Shown: positions 1 through 7,294, counted from the first letter of the stretch. The stretch: DNA of 13,088 nt from Abiotrophia sp. HMSC24B09 (GCF_001815865.1 NZ_KV822191.1:1-13088), one strand, 5' to 3'. The notes: generated by a model not told the origin, from the sequence alone. Made by a program: numbers and translations.

Positions 1-38
1 ATATTTTTACACAGGATTTTGGACTTGACTAGAAATCA

Positions 39-98
39 GGCAAATGCCCCGAAAAGTCGCGAGCTAGTGGTCCACTCGACCGAGTGGACCACTGGCTC
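39..98. repeat. Palindromic intergenic repeat, copy 1
   Basis: A near-perfect inverted repeat occupies 61-98: GAGCTAGTGGTCCACTC pairs with GAGTGGACCACTGGCTC, with a single T-G wobble position (65/94) and a very short loop. It is preceded at 39-48 by a smaller palindrome, GGCAAATGCC, and by the linking motif CGAAAAGTCGCG. The same arrangement recurs at 8162-8221, 8244-8302 and, in the opposite orientation, 13033-13081. No T-run follows the hairpin, so it is unlikely to be a simple terminator. A REP/BOX-like dispersed repeat or a non-autonomous mobile element is the more likely identity, but no family name can be assigned from the sequence. Confidence 0.8.
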
Positions 99-146
99 TG
101 GTGGAATCTATCTTTTTAGGTGGCCGGCGCCCTGCTCCCTTTTTCC

Positions 147-185
147 AAAACACAAAAGAAGCCCTGCCACTAGACTGGCAGGGCT
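147..185 (-). terminator. Intrinsic terminator of the first LPXTG gene
   Basis: Reading the minus strand just after the stop codon at 194, a perfect 10-bp stem (arms 176-185 and 160-169, AGCCCTGCCA/TGGCAGGGCT) with a 6-nt loop is followed by the T-rich tract TTCTTTTGTGTTTT. This is a standard Rho-independent terminator closing the 194-1351 gene. Confidence 0.9.
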
Positions 186-193
186 GTTTGCTG

Positions 194-1351
194 TTAACGG
201 GATTGTTTGCGGTGCTCGGTGTAGGCGATCCAGATGCCGGATACGATTAGGAGGCCGATGATGAAGAGGGAAAGGATTGATGAGGCTTCACCAGTGCTTG
301 GGAGGCGGCGGCCATTACGGTCATAGCGTACGCCTGGCTCTTTAGATTCCTTAGGAGCTTGGCTGCTTGATGAGCTTTGGTTGGTGGCTGAAGATTGGTT
401 AGCGCCTGATGCTTGGCTAGTAGCTGAAGATTGACTTGCGCTTGAAGCCTGGCTCGCAGCAGAAGACTGGCTTGCGGCAGCACCTTGGTTGTTGCCAGAA
501 GTTTGGTCCTTGCCAGATTCTTGGCTAGCAGCTGGTGCCTTGCTTTCTTGGCTTTGGCTATTGGCAGCCTGACTAGACTGGCTAGCTTGACTGGACTGCG
601 CAGCCTGCCCTGCTTGCCCGGCCGCCACAGCGGTCAGCACATAGTTAGAGCGGTAGACCTTGAAGGTGCCCAGGTTAGTTTGCACCTCTTCCTTGGCGTC
701 TGGGTTGATTTGGCCAACTTGTTGAGCTTGGTTGGCGTCGACTTTGTAGTCGGGATGGGCTTTGACGAAAGCTTGGGCCGCCATATCGAAGGCAGACTGG
801 CTGGTCTCGTTGTTAACCAGGTAGTGGCTAGTTTCGGAGACTGCTTGCTTGTCATCTTGAACCTTAACCGTCACCAGTTGGGCGTCTAGAACAGGGTTTT
901 TCTTAGGCAATTCTGTCACCGCGTAAGTCTTAGGTTCTTGGACTTCCTCTACTGGCAGGCTGTCGGCAGCTTCCAAGACAAAGTTGGCTTCAAAAGTATG
1001 GCCGTCAAACTCGCCCTTGTCGGTGACATAGTGCTTCTTAGCCGTATCAGTCTTGATATTCTGAGGGACGCGCTCAATCTTATAAGTGCCCTTAAGCAAG
1101 TCATAGATTTGGTTAAAGGTCACGTCTCCTGTATTGACGCTGGTATAGTAGAGGGTCTTGTGGACCTTGCCGTCCTTGTCGACTAAATGAATCTTGACTA
1201 GCCCCTTCTCGGAAGCTGTCTCGTCCGCCTTAGGCATGAGGTTGACAACGGATAAGGTCTCTTGTGCTTGGGCAACCGGCACTGGTGCCAATGGCAAAGC
1301 CAGGCTCACGGCTGCTAATAATGTAAAACTCTTTTTAATAATTGCTTTCAT
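194..1351 (-). CDS. LPXTG cell-wall-anchored protein with duplicated N-terminal domain
   Basis: Predicted sortase substrate of 385 residues. It has a Sec signal peptide (about 1-30, charged start, hydrophobic core, cleavage near AQAQ). Two related beta-rich-looking segments follow, at about 50-127 and 159-241. Both carry an LVxVxVxD-type start, a Tyr/Asn strand (LYYTSVN, HYLVNN) and end in N-[FY]-VL. A Ser/Ala/Gln-rich wall-spanning linker covers about 244-335. The sorting signal is LPSTG at 350-354, a hydrophobic helix and a basic tail. The start is supported by AGGAGA 7 nt upstream. It is a clear paralogue of the protein at 2994-4157, with shared stretches such as TDTxxKxYVTDxGEF. Its own promoter (1382-1449) carries two motifs also present in the array at 5787-5942, so it is probably co-regulated with the operon upstream. 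Function is unknown; an adhesin or surface-remodelling role is only a guess. Confidence 0.9.
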   Translation of the reverse strand: MKAIIKKSFTLLAAVSLALPLAPVPVAQAQETLSVVNLMPKADETASEKGLVKIHLVDKDGKVHKTLYYTSVNTGDVTFNQIYDLLKGTYKIERVPQNIKTDTAKKHYVTDKGEFDGHTFEANFVLEAADSLPVEEVQEPKTYAVTELPKKNPVLDAQLVTVKVQDDKQAVSETSHYLVNNETSQSAFDMAAQAFVKAHPDYKVDANQAQQVGQINPDAKEEVQTNLGTFKVYRSNYVLTAVAAGQAGQAAQSSQASQSSQAANSQSQESKAPAASQESGKDQTSGNNQGAAASQSSAASQASSASQSSATSQASGANQSSATNQSSSSSQAPKESKEPGVRYDRNGRRLPSTGEASSILSLFIIGLLIVSGIWIAYTEHRKQSR

Positions 1352-1381
1352 GGTAGGTCTCTCCTTTTTTTTCTTGACTAT

Positions 1382-1449
1382 AGTATAAGCCTTGGGCCAG
1401 CAAAATGGGGCAAAGTCATCAAAATCGATTAAAAATCATCGAATTTGAT
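1382..1449 (-). promoter_or_regulatory. Promoter with a pair of putative LytTR-regulator sites
   Basis: On the minus strand a -10-like TATACT lies at 1382-1387 and no recognisable -35 is present, as is usual for activator-dependent promoters. Exactly 30 bp further upstream is ATCAAAATCGAT (plus-strand reading, 1418-1429), and 20 bp beyond that starts ATCGAATTTGAT (1438-1449). These match the ATC-N6-GAT units of the array at 5787-5942. The 30-bp spacing to the -10 is the same as at the peptide promoter. That it binds the neighbouring LytTR regulator is inference. Confidence 0.65.
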
Positions 1450-1457
1450 GTTTTATG

Positions 1458-1491
1458 AGAAAAACCCTCAGAAAAGTTATCTGGGGGTTTA
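1458..1491 (-). terminator. Intrinsic terminator after the glucosaminidase gene
   Basis: Minus-strand reading gives AAACCCCCAGA, a 7-nt loop, then TCTGAGGGTTTTT. The stem has one C/A mismatch and its 3' arm runs into the T-tract. It lies just downstream of the stop codon at 1517 and separates the four-gene operon from the independently promoted LPXTG gene. Confidence 0.75.
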
Positions 1492-1516
1492 GAAGTATAA
1501 TAAATTAATAACCTTA

Positions 1517-2989
1517 TTACTTATTTAGCACAAAAGTGTCGTAGACTTGTAGACCATATTGCTCAATAAGGTTAATTAAGCTTTGGGCATAGTCAGGTGC
1601 CTCCGCATAGCCGCCGGCATGAATATTACGTAAGGTACTTCGATAATCTCGGTTACCAGCTACACCACGATAATGCTGAAGGAATTCAAAACGGTGCTTA
1701 AAGCCCTCCTCAACACTCGAATAGCGTCTAAGACTACCGTTGCTGTCCATAACACCAAAGTAATTATTCTTATAGATAGCGCCAGGAGAGCTGCCCCATG
1801 CCGACTCAATAATAGCTTGTCCCAATGTCACAGAAGGCAAAATTTTATATTGATCCCAACCATTTACTGCGGCAGGAGTAATCTTGTTAAGGAATTGCTT
1901 CTGCGCTCCACTTAAGGCTTGATAATAGCGGCTTGTGAGGCGTGGTAGGCTGCCTGTTGCTGGACTAGGCTTAGGATTAGAAGTAGCTGACTGACGCTTG
2001 ACTTTCAAAACTTGCCCAGGATGAATCATGACATTGGCTGAGCTATATCCATTGAGCTTCAAAAGCTCGTCTACTGACATTCCATATTGGTTAGCAATTT
2101 TCCAGAAGGAATCGCCTGATTGAATGGTATAAGTACTTGCTTCTTGATTATCAGGCTCGTCTTTTTTGCTTTCATCCTTCTTAACTTCTTCTTTTTGCTT
2201 TGGCGTATCCTTACTTACTTGAGGGCGGCTGACAATGATCTTCTGCCCAGGATGCAACATCACATTTAGTGAAGCAAAATTATTCCATTTCATTAATTCA
2301 TCTAGCGTAATTCTATAGCGTTGAGAAATTCGCCATAGGGAATCGCCATTTTGAATGATATATTCCTGAGGAGCGCCTGGCTGTTGAGTTTTTGCTTCAG
2401 GCTCGGTCTTTGCTGCTTCTTTTGAAGCAGATACTTTAATTAACTGACCTGGATGTAGCATGACACTAGTATTCGCAAATCCATTCAACTTAAGTAATTC
2501 ATCGAGTGTTAAGCCAAACTTGTTAGCAATCAGCCACAAGGAGTCACCTGTTTTAATAGTATAATGACGTTCAACATTTCCCGGAGATCGAAGACTCACT
2601 TTTCCACTCTCTGTATTTGTCTCATCCTTTGTTAGAGACTCTGATTCACTGTTAGCGGCCTTACTTGCTTCAGATTCCACTCCAGAAATCTCTTGTTCAC
2701 TTACATCTAGTGATTCTTTAGAGCTACTACTAATCACGTCAGGAGCTGATAAGTCTTGTTCGCTGATACTTGTCATAGATTCGGATAAGTCTCCAAGAGA
2801 GGCAGGAGCTAACTCATTTTCTGATGGCCGATAGTCGCTAGATTCAGAAATGGAGTGCTGAGACGATACGCTATTAGCCTCATTGGCATGTACGATCCCT
2901 TGATGAAAGCATAAAGAAAATGCTGCGACTAAGGTAAATTTGAATATTTTATTCTGCATACTTACTGACAACCTTTCTATCACGTTCAT
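1517..2989 (-). CDS. Secreted GH73 N-acetylglucosaminidase with three LysM domains
   Basis: Predicted peptidoglycan hydrolase (autolysin) of 490 residues that cleaves glycan strands in the wall. An N-terminal export signal (hydrophobic FKFTLVAAFSLCF, cleavage near VHA at about 35) leads into a Ser/Glu-rich linker. Three LysM repeats lie at about 142-186, 209-253 and 286-330, each with GDSLW/GDSFW and HPGQ. A FlgJ/LytG-like glucosaminidase domain covers about 362-485, with the expected catalytic Glu at 395 in IIESAWGSSPGA. The first ATG is 4 nt after the upstream stop, which fits translational coupling. An internal ATG at 2959 (residue 11) would give a more typical signal peptide, and neither start has a strong ribosome site. 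The DNA is visibly more AT-rich than the LPXTG genes. It is the last gene of the operon starting at the secreted peptide. Confidence 0.93.
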   Translation of the reverse strand: MNVIERLSVSMQNKIFKFTLVAAFSLCFHQGIVHANEANSVSSQHSISESSDYRPSENELAPASLGDLSESMTSISEQDLSAPDVISSSSKESLDVSEQEISGVESEASKAANSESESLTKDETNTESGKVSLRSPGNVERHYTIKTGDSLWLIANKFGLTLDELLKLNGFANTSVMLHPGQLIKVSASKEAAKTEPEAKTQQPGAPQEYIIQNGDSLWRISQRYRITLDELMKWNNFASLNVMLHPGQKIIVSRPQVSKDTPKQKEEVKKDESKKDEPDNQEASTYTIQSGDSFWKIANQYGMSVDELLKLNGYSSANVMIHPGQVLKVKRQSATSNPKPSPATGSLPRLTSRYYQALSGAQKQFLNKITPAAVNGWDQYKILPSVTLGQAIIESAWGSSPGAIYKNNYFGVMDSNGSLRRYSSVEEGFKHRFEFLQHYRGVAGNRDYRSTLRNIHAGGYAEAPDYAQSLINLIEQYGLQVYDTFVLNK

Positions 2990-2993
2990 AAGT

Positions 2994-4157
2994 CTATCTT
3001 CTTAAACGGCGTTTTTCTGCCAAGACGATTAAGAAACCAATTAGCGTTAATCCAAGGGATAGAATTGAGATAATTCTAAGATTGACTTCACCTGTATTTG
3101 GTAACTGTCTGCCAATCTTGTTGCTTGGTGTGGTCGCAGCTACTGGAGCTGGGCTCTCGGCTGGTTTGTTAGCTTTCTCAGACTGACTATCTTTCTTAGC
3201 TAGATTAGTTGGAGCGTTAATCTTCTTACTTGGAGATTGACTAACTTCTTTCTTAACTGAATCAATCTTCTCTTCTTTCTTGCTTGGAGCTGGTTTTTCT
3301 GCCTTATTTTCTTTGGCTTGAGCAGATGAAGTAGCTTCTTGACTTTGGCTTACTTGGCTACTTACGGTGGTAGCTGATGATTGAGCTGCTGGCTCAGCTG
3401 CTGCTACTTGAGGCTTGGCAGCTTGAACCGCCGTTAAGACATAGTGGCTACGGAAGACATTAACAGTCCCTAGACTCGTAAGGACTTGCTCTAGTTGCTG
3501 ACGGTTGACGCTACCTTGTAACTGGGCGGTTTGCGCGTCCACTTGATACTCAGGGTGCTCCTTGGTAAAGCTAGCTGCCGCTAAGTCAACTGGAGATTCT
3601 GTGCTATCACTATTAATTAAATAATGGGTGGTAGCTAAGTCAGTCCCTGCTTGGTCCTTAACATCTACTGTCACTAATTGTTCATAGAATAGGTCTGCTC
3701 CTTTTTCTTCCAATACGGTAACAGGATAGATAACAGGCTCCTCAGCTTTTTCAACCGGAACTTGATCTGGGTTCTTAAGAACAAAATTAGCTGCTAAGTA
3801 ACTTCCATAGAACTCGCCATGGTCGGTCACATAATTCTTGAGATGGGTGTCTGTTTGCACATTTTGTGGTGCTAATTCAATGTCATAACTTGACCCTAGC
3901 AAGCTAGCAACTTGGCCCAAGGTAATATCCACCGTGTTGAAGCTAGTGTAATAGAGCGACTTATGAACGACATTATCGGCACCTACTAAGTTAATCTTGA
4001 CTAAGGCATTGCGCCCGATTCTTGGCGTTGCATCTTTGGGAACAAGACTCACAACTGGTAATACATTAGGCTGTTCTTGGGCCTGGGCTTGCACAACTGG
4101 CAAACCCATCCCCACAAGAGCCGCTAAGGCCATTAGCTTATGAACAACTTTTTTCAT
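2994..4157 (-). CDS. LPXTG cell-wall-anchored protein, paralogue of the 194-1351 product
   Basis: Predicted sortase substrate of 387 residues. The signal peptide is about 1-27 (KKVVHK start, cleavage near AQAQ). Two related segments follow at about 51-127 and 160-243. A Ser/Lys/Ala/Pro-rich linker spans about 245-345, more charged and less serine-biased than in its paralogue. It ends with LPNTG at 352-356, a hydrophobic segment and a basic tail (EKRRLRR). AGGAGG lies 8 nt before the ATG. The gene begins 25 bp after the NlpC/P60 gene and ends 4 bp before the glucosaminidase gene, so it is sandwiched between two wall hydrolases in one apparent operon. The N-terminal domain matches nothing I can name. 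Its duplication inside each protein and across two genes suggests a repeated binding or structural module. Confidence 0.9.
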   Translation of the reverse strand: MKKVVHKLMALAALVGMGLPVVQAQAQEQPNVLPVVSLVPKDATPRIGRNALVKINLVGADNVVHKSLYYTSFNTVDITLGQVASLLGSSYDIELAPQNVQTDTHLKNYVTDHGEFYGSYLAANFVLKNPDQVPVEKAEEPVIYPVTVLEEKGADLFYEQLVTVDVKDQAGTDLATTHYLINSDSTESPVDLAAASFTKEHPEYQVDAQTAQLQGSVNRQQLEQVLTSLGTVNVFRSHYVLTAVQAAKPQVAAAEPAAQSSATTVSSQVSQSQEATSSAQAKENKAEKPAPSKKEEKIDSVKKEVSQSPSKKINAPTNLAKKDSQSEKANKPAESPAPVAATTPSNKIGRQLPNTGEVNLRIISILSLGLTLIGFLIVLAEKRRLRR

Positions 4158-4182
4158 GATAATATCCTCCTAGAATATTGGA

Positions 4183-5439
4183 TTATTGAATAATCCGACG
4201 AGCAAAACTTGGCATATAGTAGGTCATATCCGCAATCTTAACAACTTGGCCTGGATAAGGAGCATGAATATATTGCTTACCACCTAAATAGATGGAGACA
4301 TGCTCGGTGCCACCACGAGGACCATAGAAGAAGAGGTCACCTGGTTTTGCATCTTTGATTGCGACTTCAGTCCCTTTACGTTCTTGAGTAACTGTCCATG
4401 TTGTAATATCAATTCCCAAAGCTTCCTTGAATACATAGCCGACAAAACCTGAACAGTCAAAGCCGCTTGGTGTCTTACCACCATAAACGTATGGTACACC
4501 TAAATACTTCTTAGCCACTTCAATGACTTTCTGACGTCTAGCATCCAAAGTTGATGGTGTAGTAGGTTGTGGTTTTGCTGGCGCTGGGGTTGCCTTGCCA
4601 GAATTACCAGAGCCCTTCTTAACGATAATTTGTTGTCCTGGATGAATCATATCACGATATGAGCTGAAGCCATTCCACTTAACCAAATCGTCAAGTGTCA
4701 CCCCGTAACGTTGTGATAACAGCCAGAGAGAATCACCTGATTGAATTGTATGAGTAGTGTCAGGTGTATAATTATTGCTTCCACTTGCTGAATTGTTGTC
4801 ATTAGATGGCGCGCTAGTAGCAGGCTTGCCTGGTTTCACAACTAGCTTATCTCCCGGATGGATCATTGTGCTTAATGATGAGAAGTTGTTATATTTAAGC
4901 AGCTCGTCCAAGGTAATCTTATAGAGGTTCGCGATTGCCCATAGAGAGTCTCCTGATTTTACTTGGTGATACTGTGCCGACTCCCCGCGAGACTTGAAGC
5001 CAGTGTAGCCTTTATCTTCTTTTTCTTTCTTATCTGCTTGTTTGGCTTCTTCATTCGCTTCTTTCTTCGCATCTTCCTTGGCTTCTTGACTTGCAGCTGG
5101 CTCTGATACTTTGTCTTCATTGGTAGTAGGTTTCGCTTCGGCTTCGGAAGACTCTTGGACTTTAGTTTCTTCTGCCTTCTTATCGTCTGGTACTTTCTTA
5201 TCCTCTGGCGCTTTTTCTTCGGTCACACTCCCAAGCTTATCAGCTGGAGCTGCTTCAACTTTGGCAGACTCTGGAGCTTGAGGCGCTTGGCTTAGAGTTG
5301 ACTCAATAGGTTGTACTTTTTCGACTAATTCAACAGTTGGTGTTGATTGAGTTTCGGTTACTTCCTCAGCCTTGACTGCTTGTTCTGTTGCTAAAATTGC
5401 TACTAATGCTGCACCACATAAAAATAATTTCTTGTTCAT
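4183..5439 (-). CDS. Secreted NlpC/P60 peptidoglycan endopeptidase with two LysM domains
   Basis: Predicted cysteine peptidase of 418 residues that cuts peptidoglycan stem peptides. The signal peptide is about 1-24 (NKKLFLCGAALVAILATEQ, cleavage near VKA). A Lys/Glu/Ala-rich charged linker spans about 70-145. LysM1 (about 157-202) and LysM2 (about 229-274) both contain GDSLW and IHPG. A Pro/Thr linker leads to the NlpC/P60 domain at about 303-417, with the catalytic Cys329 in FDCSGFVGY, His380 in EHVSIYLGG and a third polar residue, His392, in YIHAP. All family catalytic residues appear intact. An AGGAG site lies 9 nt upstream of the ATG. The gene follows the secreted peptide gene by 43 bp with no terminator between them. 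That gap contains a TATTAT-like hexamer, so a secondary internal promoter is possible. Confidence 0.94.
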   Translation of the reverse strand: MNKKLFLCGAALVAILATEQAVKAEEVTETQSTPTVELVEKVQPIESTLSQAPQAPESAKVEAAPADKLGSVTEEKAPEDKKVPDDKKAEETKVQESSEAEAKPTTNEDKVSEPAASQEAKEDAKKEANEEAKQADKKEKEDKGYTGFKSRGESAQYHQVKSGDSLWAIANLYKITLDELLKYNNFSSLSTMIHPGDKLVVKPGKPATSAPSNDNNSASGSNNYTPDTTHTIQSGDSLWLLSQRYGVTLDDLVKWNGFSSYRDMIHPGQQIIVKKGSGNSGKATPAPAKPQPTTPSTLDARRQKVIEVAKKYLGVPYVYGGKTPSGFDCSGFVGYVFKEALGIDITTWTVTQERKGTEVAIKDAKPGDLFFYGPRGGTEHVSIYLGGKQYIHAPYPGQVVKIADMTYYMPSFARRIIQ

Positions 5440-5482
5440 TTTGTTTTCTCCTCTATATTTATTTTAGCTATAATATAAAATT

Positions 5483-5722
5483 TTAAATGTATGTCCCGTA
5501 GTATCCCCCATCTCCACATCTTTTAACTAGTACTAGTCTCATTCCGCCATATCTAGTTGGCGGATAGTTCTTAAAGATTCTTCGATATGGCATCTTAAAA
5601 AATGATGTATATCCAACTTCATTTTCTGTATTAGGATGATTCAACTCATGAGCTGATATGTTACTTACAGCTAACAGTTGAAGCCCCAACATTGCGAGTA
5701 GTACTGTTTTTTTCATTGTCAT
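5483..5722 (-). CDS. Small secreted cationic peptide precursor, unrecognised
   Basis: A 79-residue protein from the ATG at 5722, which has AAGGAG 5 nt upstream. A GTG at 5728 overlaps that ribosome site and is unlikely; an ATG at 5716 is another option. Residues 1-24 form a good Sec signal peptide (MTMKK, then LLAMLGLQLLAV, cleavage after SNISA). The predicted mature peptide is about 55 residues, Tyr/Gly/Arg-rich and net positive. It has one cysteine (Cys69) followed by a Gly/Tyr-rich C-terminal tail, CGDGGYYGTYI. It is the first gene of the surface operon and is divergent from the kinase/regulator pair, sharing the eight-site control region. The context fits an inducing peptide or a bacteriocin-like or wall-acting effector. 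No AgrB, ABC exporter or immunity gene is nearby, and I recognise no family. Confidence 0.75.
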   Translation of the reverse strand: MTMKKTVLLAMLGLQLLAVSNISAHELNHPNTENEVGYTSFFKMPYRRIFKNYPPTRYGGMRLVLVKRCGDGGYYGTYI

Positions 5723-5750
5723 AATCACTCCTTGTTCTTTGACTAAATTA

Positions 5751-5786
5751 ACTATATAATAGAACTATAAGAAATTGTTCGTAGTC
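5751..5786 (-). promoter_or_regulatory. Core promoter of the secreted-peptide operon
   Basis: On the minus strand TATAGT (5751-5756, five of six matches to the -10 consensus) lies about 30 nt upstream of the likely ATG and exactly 30 bp downstream of the first array motif (5787-5798). No -35 hexamer is evident. The geometry equals that of the 1382-1449 promoter. An overlapping alternative -10, TATTAT, is at 5756-5761. Confidence 0.55.
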
Positions 5787-5942
5787 TTCAAAATCGATGT
5801 TGAAATCATCATTTTCGATTGCAAAACATCAAAAGCGATGTTCAAAACATCATTTTCGATGACAAGTCATCATTTTCGACATTTTGTCCATCATTTTCGA
5901 TGACTACTCGTCATTTTCGATAGTTTTTTCGTCATTTTCGAT
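5787..5942. promoter_or_regulatory. Array of eight phased 12-bp motifs, putative LytTR-regulator operator
   Basis: Eight copies of a motif close to ATCATTTTCGAT start at 5787, 5808, 5828, 5849, 5869, 5890, 5910 and 5931. The steps are 21, 20, 21, 20, 21, 20 and 21 bp, so every copy sits about two helical turns from the next on the same DNA face. Copies 1 and 3 carry AAAA in the centre, the others TTTT; copy 5 ends CGAC and copies 7-8 begin GTC. LytTR-family regulators (AgrA, ComE) are known to bind direct repeats of about 9 bp spaced two turns apart, and this region separates the peptide operon from a LytTR regulator operon. Binding by that regulator is inference. CRISPR is excluded by the 8-9 bp gaps and degenerate units. 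Confidence 0.75.
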
Positions 5943-5980
5943 GACTTATTATTAGATTATTCAATGGAGGTAGCGACTCT

Positions 5981-7294
5981 ATGGAGCTTCTTATCAATCT
6001 AAGTGAATCTTACCACACACTAATCGGTATATTTGCTCAGCGAAATCCTCTTAAAAATTGGCCTATGTCCTTTTTTTATAGCATGGCAGTGATTTTGATT
6101 TCTTATTCATTTTCTATCTTTGGTTTTCCTACCTATGTCTCGCAGCTAGTTATATTTGTTGTTTTGCTGACCGGCGCCCTAATCGAGCCTAGTGATGATA
6201 AGACCAATGCCATGGTAAAAGCGACCATTTTTGCTACGCTCCCTTATATCAACCTCAAACTCGATGGTTTCATTCAGGACTTCTTTCTCTCAAATATCCA
6301 GATAGAATCTATCGAAACTGAGCTTATCGTTTCTCACATCATCTCGCTCATTCTTATTATCTTGCTGACTCGACTTGAAATGTCCTTTTATAAGTATTGC
6401 CAGAACCAGTTCAACCGGCTCAGTTTCTGGATTATCCCGATTCAGCTTTCTCTTTACTTCTTCTTTATTTATAGCGATTTGGCCCTAACCATTACCGAAA
6501 TGTATGACGCAAGTCCGGCTCAGACACTTCTTCATTTCAGCCCTTTCGTGGTCTTGCCTATCTTATCTATTTTATCTATTGTTTTCTTCAACCATGCTAT
6601 GAACCAATCCCAAGAAGTCGCCCGTGAGAAGGAGCAGTTCAAGGTTAGTCAGGCCTTTTCTAGCATGATGGCCGACCAATATCAGGAAATGCGTAAGTTC
6701 CGTCATGACTATAAGAACATCCTCCTAACCCTGGAAGGCTACATTCGCGACCAGGAATGGCAGGGGCTGGCGGATTATTTCCATCAACATATCCAACCTA
6801 CTCAAGTCACGACCGACCAGCTGGGCCAAGAACTCAGTCGTCTGTCTAAGATTCAGAGTCCGGATGTCCGCAATCTGCTCTTCACCAAATTGGCCTTTGC
6901 CGGGACCAATGGTATCGACCTCAGTATTGAGGTGCCGGACGACATCCACCTCAATGTCGCGCGCAATCCTATCTATTTGGTCCGCATTATCGGAATTCTG
7001 CTGGACAATGCCATTGAAGCCCTAAGCAATCAGGAGGGCGGCAAGCTGACCTTGGCGGTCTTCGAAGACCTTGGCGATGTTCACCTTATTATTGAAAATG
7101 ACTGTCAAGAAGACCCAGGCGACCTCAACAAGCTCCTGGAAGCTGGCTACTCCACCAAGGGCAGCGGCCGAGGGTTGGGCCTGAGCAACGCCTTAGAATT
7201 AGCGCGAGAAAGTCAGTTCCAACTGACCACTCAATTTGCTAACGAACGCTTCACCCAACATTTACTCATTCGGAAGGAGTTGCTAGTCCCATGA
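5981..7294 (+). CDS. HPK10-type sensor histidine kinase (AgrC/ComD-like)
   Basis: Predicted membrane sensor kinase of 437 residues. Several hydrophobic segments fill the first half (about 31-49, 52-67, 117-130, 148-166, 184-205), typical of peptide-sensing kinases. A dimerisation/phosphoacceptor helix follows with His242 in KFRHDYKN, the hallmark of the AgrC/ComD group. The GHKL ATPase domain has an N-box at LLDNAIEAL (Asn343) and a G-box at GSGRGLGLSN (about 394-403). GGAGG precedes the ATG by about 11 nt. The stop overlaps the regulator start by 4 bp (ATGA), so the two are co-translated. The likely role is to sense an external peptide and phosphorylate the LytTR regulator; the divergent secreted peptide is an obvious candidate ligand but unproven. 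The sensor half is notably more AT-rich than the kinase half. Confidence 0.93.
   Translation: MELLINLSESYHTLIGIFAQRNPLKNWPMSFFYSMAVILISYSFSIFGFPTYVSQLVIFVVLLTGALIEPSDDKTNAMVKATIFATLPYINLKLDGFIQDFFLSNIQIESIETELIVSHIISLILIILLTRLEMSFYKYCQNQFNRLSFWIIPIQLSLYFFFIYSDLALTITEMYDASPAQTLLHFSPFVVLPILSILSIVFFNHAMNQSQEVAREKEQFKVSQAFSSMMADQYQEMRKFRHDYKNILLTLEGYIRDQEWQGLADYFHQHIQPTQVTTDQLGQELSRLSKIQSPDVRNLLFTKLAFAGTNGIDLSIEVPDDIHLNVARNPIYLVRIIGILLDNAIEALSNQEGGKLTLAVFEDLGDVHLIIENDCQEDPGDLNKLLEAGYSTKGSGRGLGLSNALELARESQFQLTTQFANERFTQHLLIRKELLVP

Noticed and set aside
485..889. 134-codon plus-strand open frame
   Set aside because: Antisense to the LPXTG gene; its length is explained by the biased Ser/Gln/Ala codons opposite, and it has no ribosome site or recognisable domain.
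5483..5722. AgrD-type cyclic pheromone
   Set aside because: It has a Sec signal peptide rather than an amphipathic AgrD leader, lacks the acidic C-terminal tail, and no AgrB gene is in the window. Only the cysteine near the C-terminus is reminiscent.
5772..5780. ComX-type (CIN) box TACGAACA on the minus strand upstream of the peptide gene
   Set aside because: One mismatch to the streptococcal octamer, a single occurrence at an uninformative position, and the LytTR-type motif already explains the promoter.
5787..5942. CRISPR-like regular repeat array
   Set aside because: Units are 12 bp and degenerate, gaps are 8-9 bp and partly similar, and no cas genes are present; a phased operator fits better.
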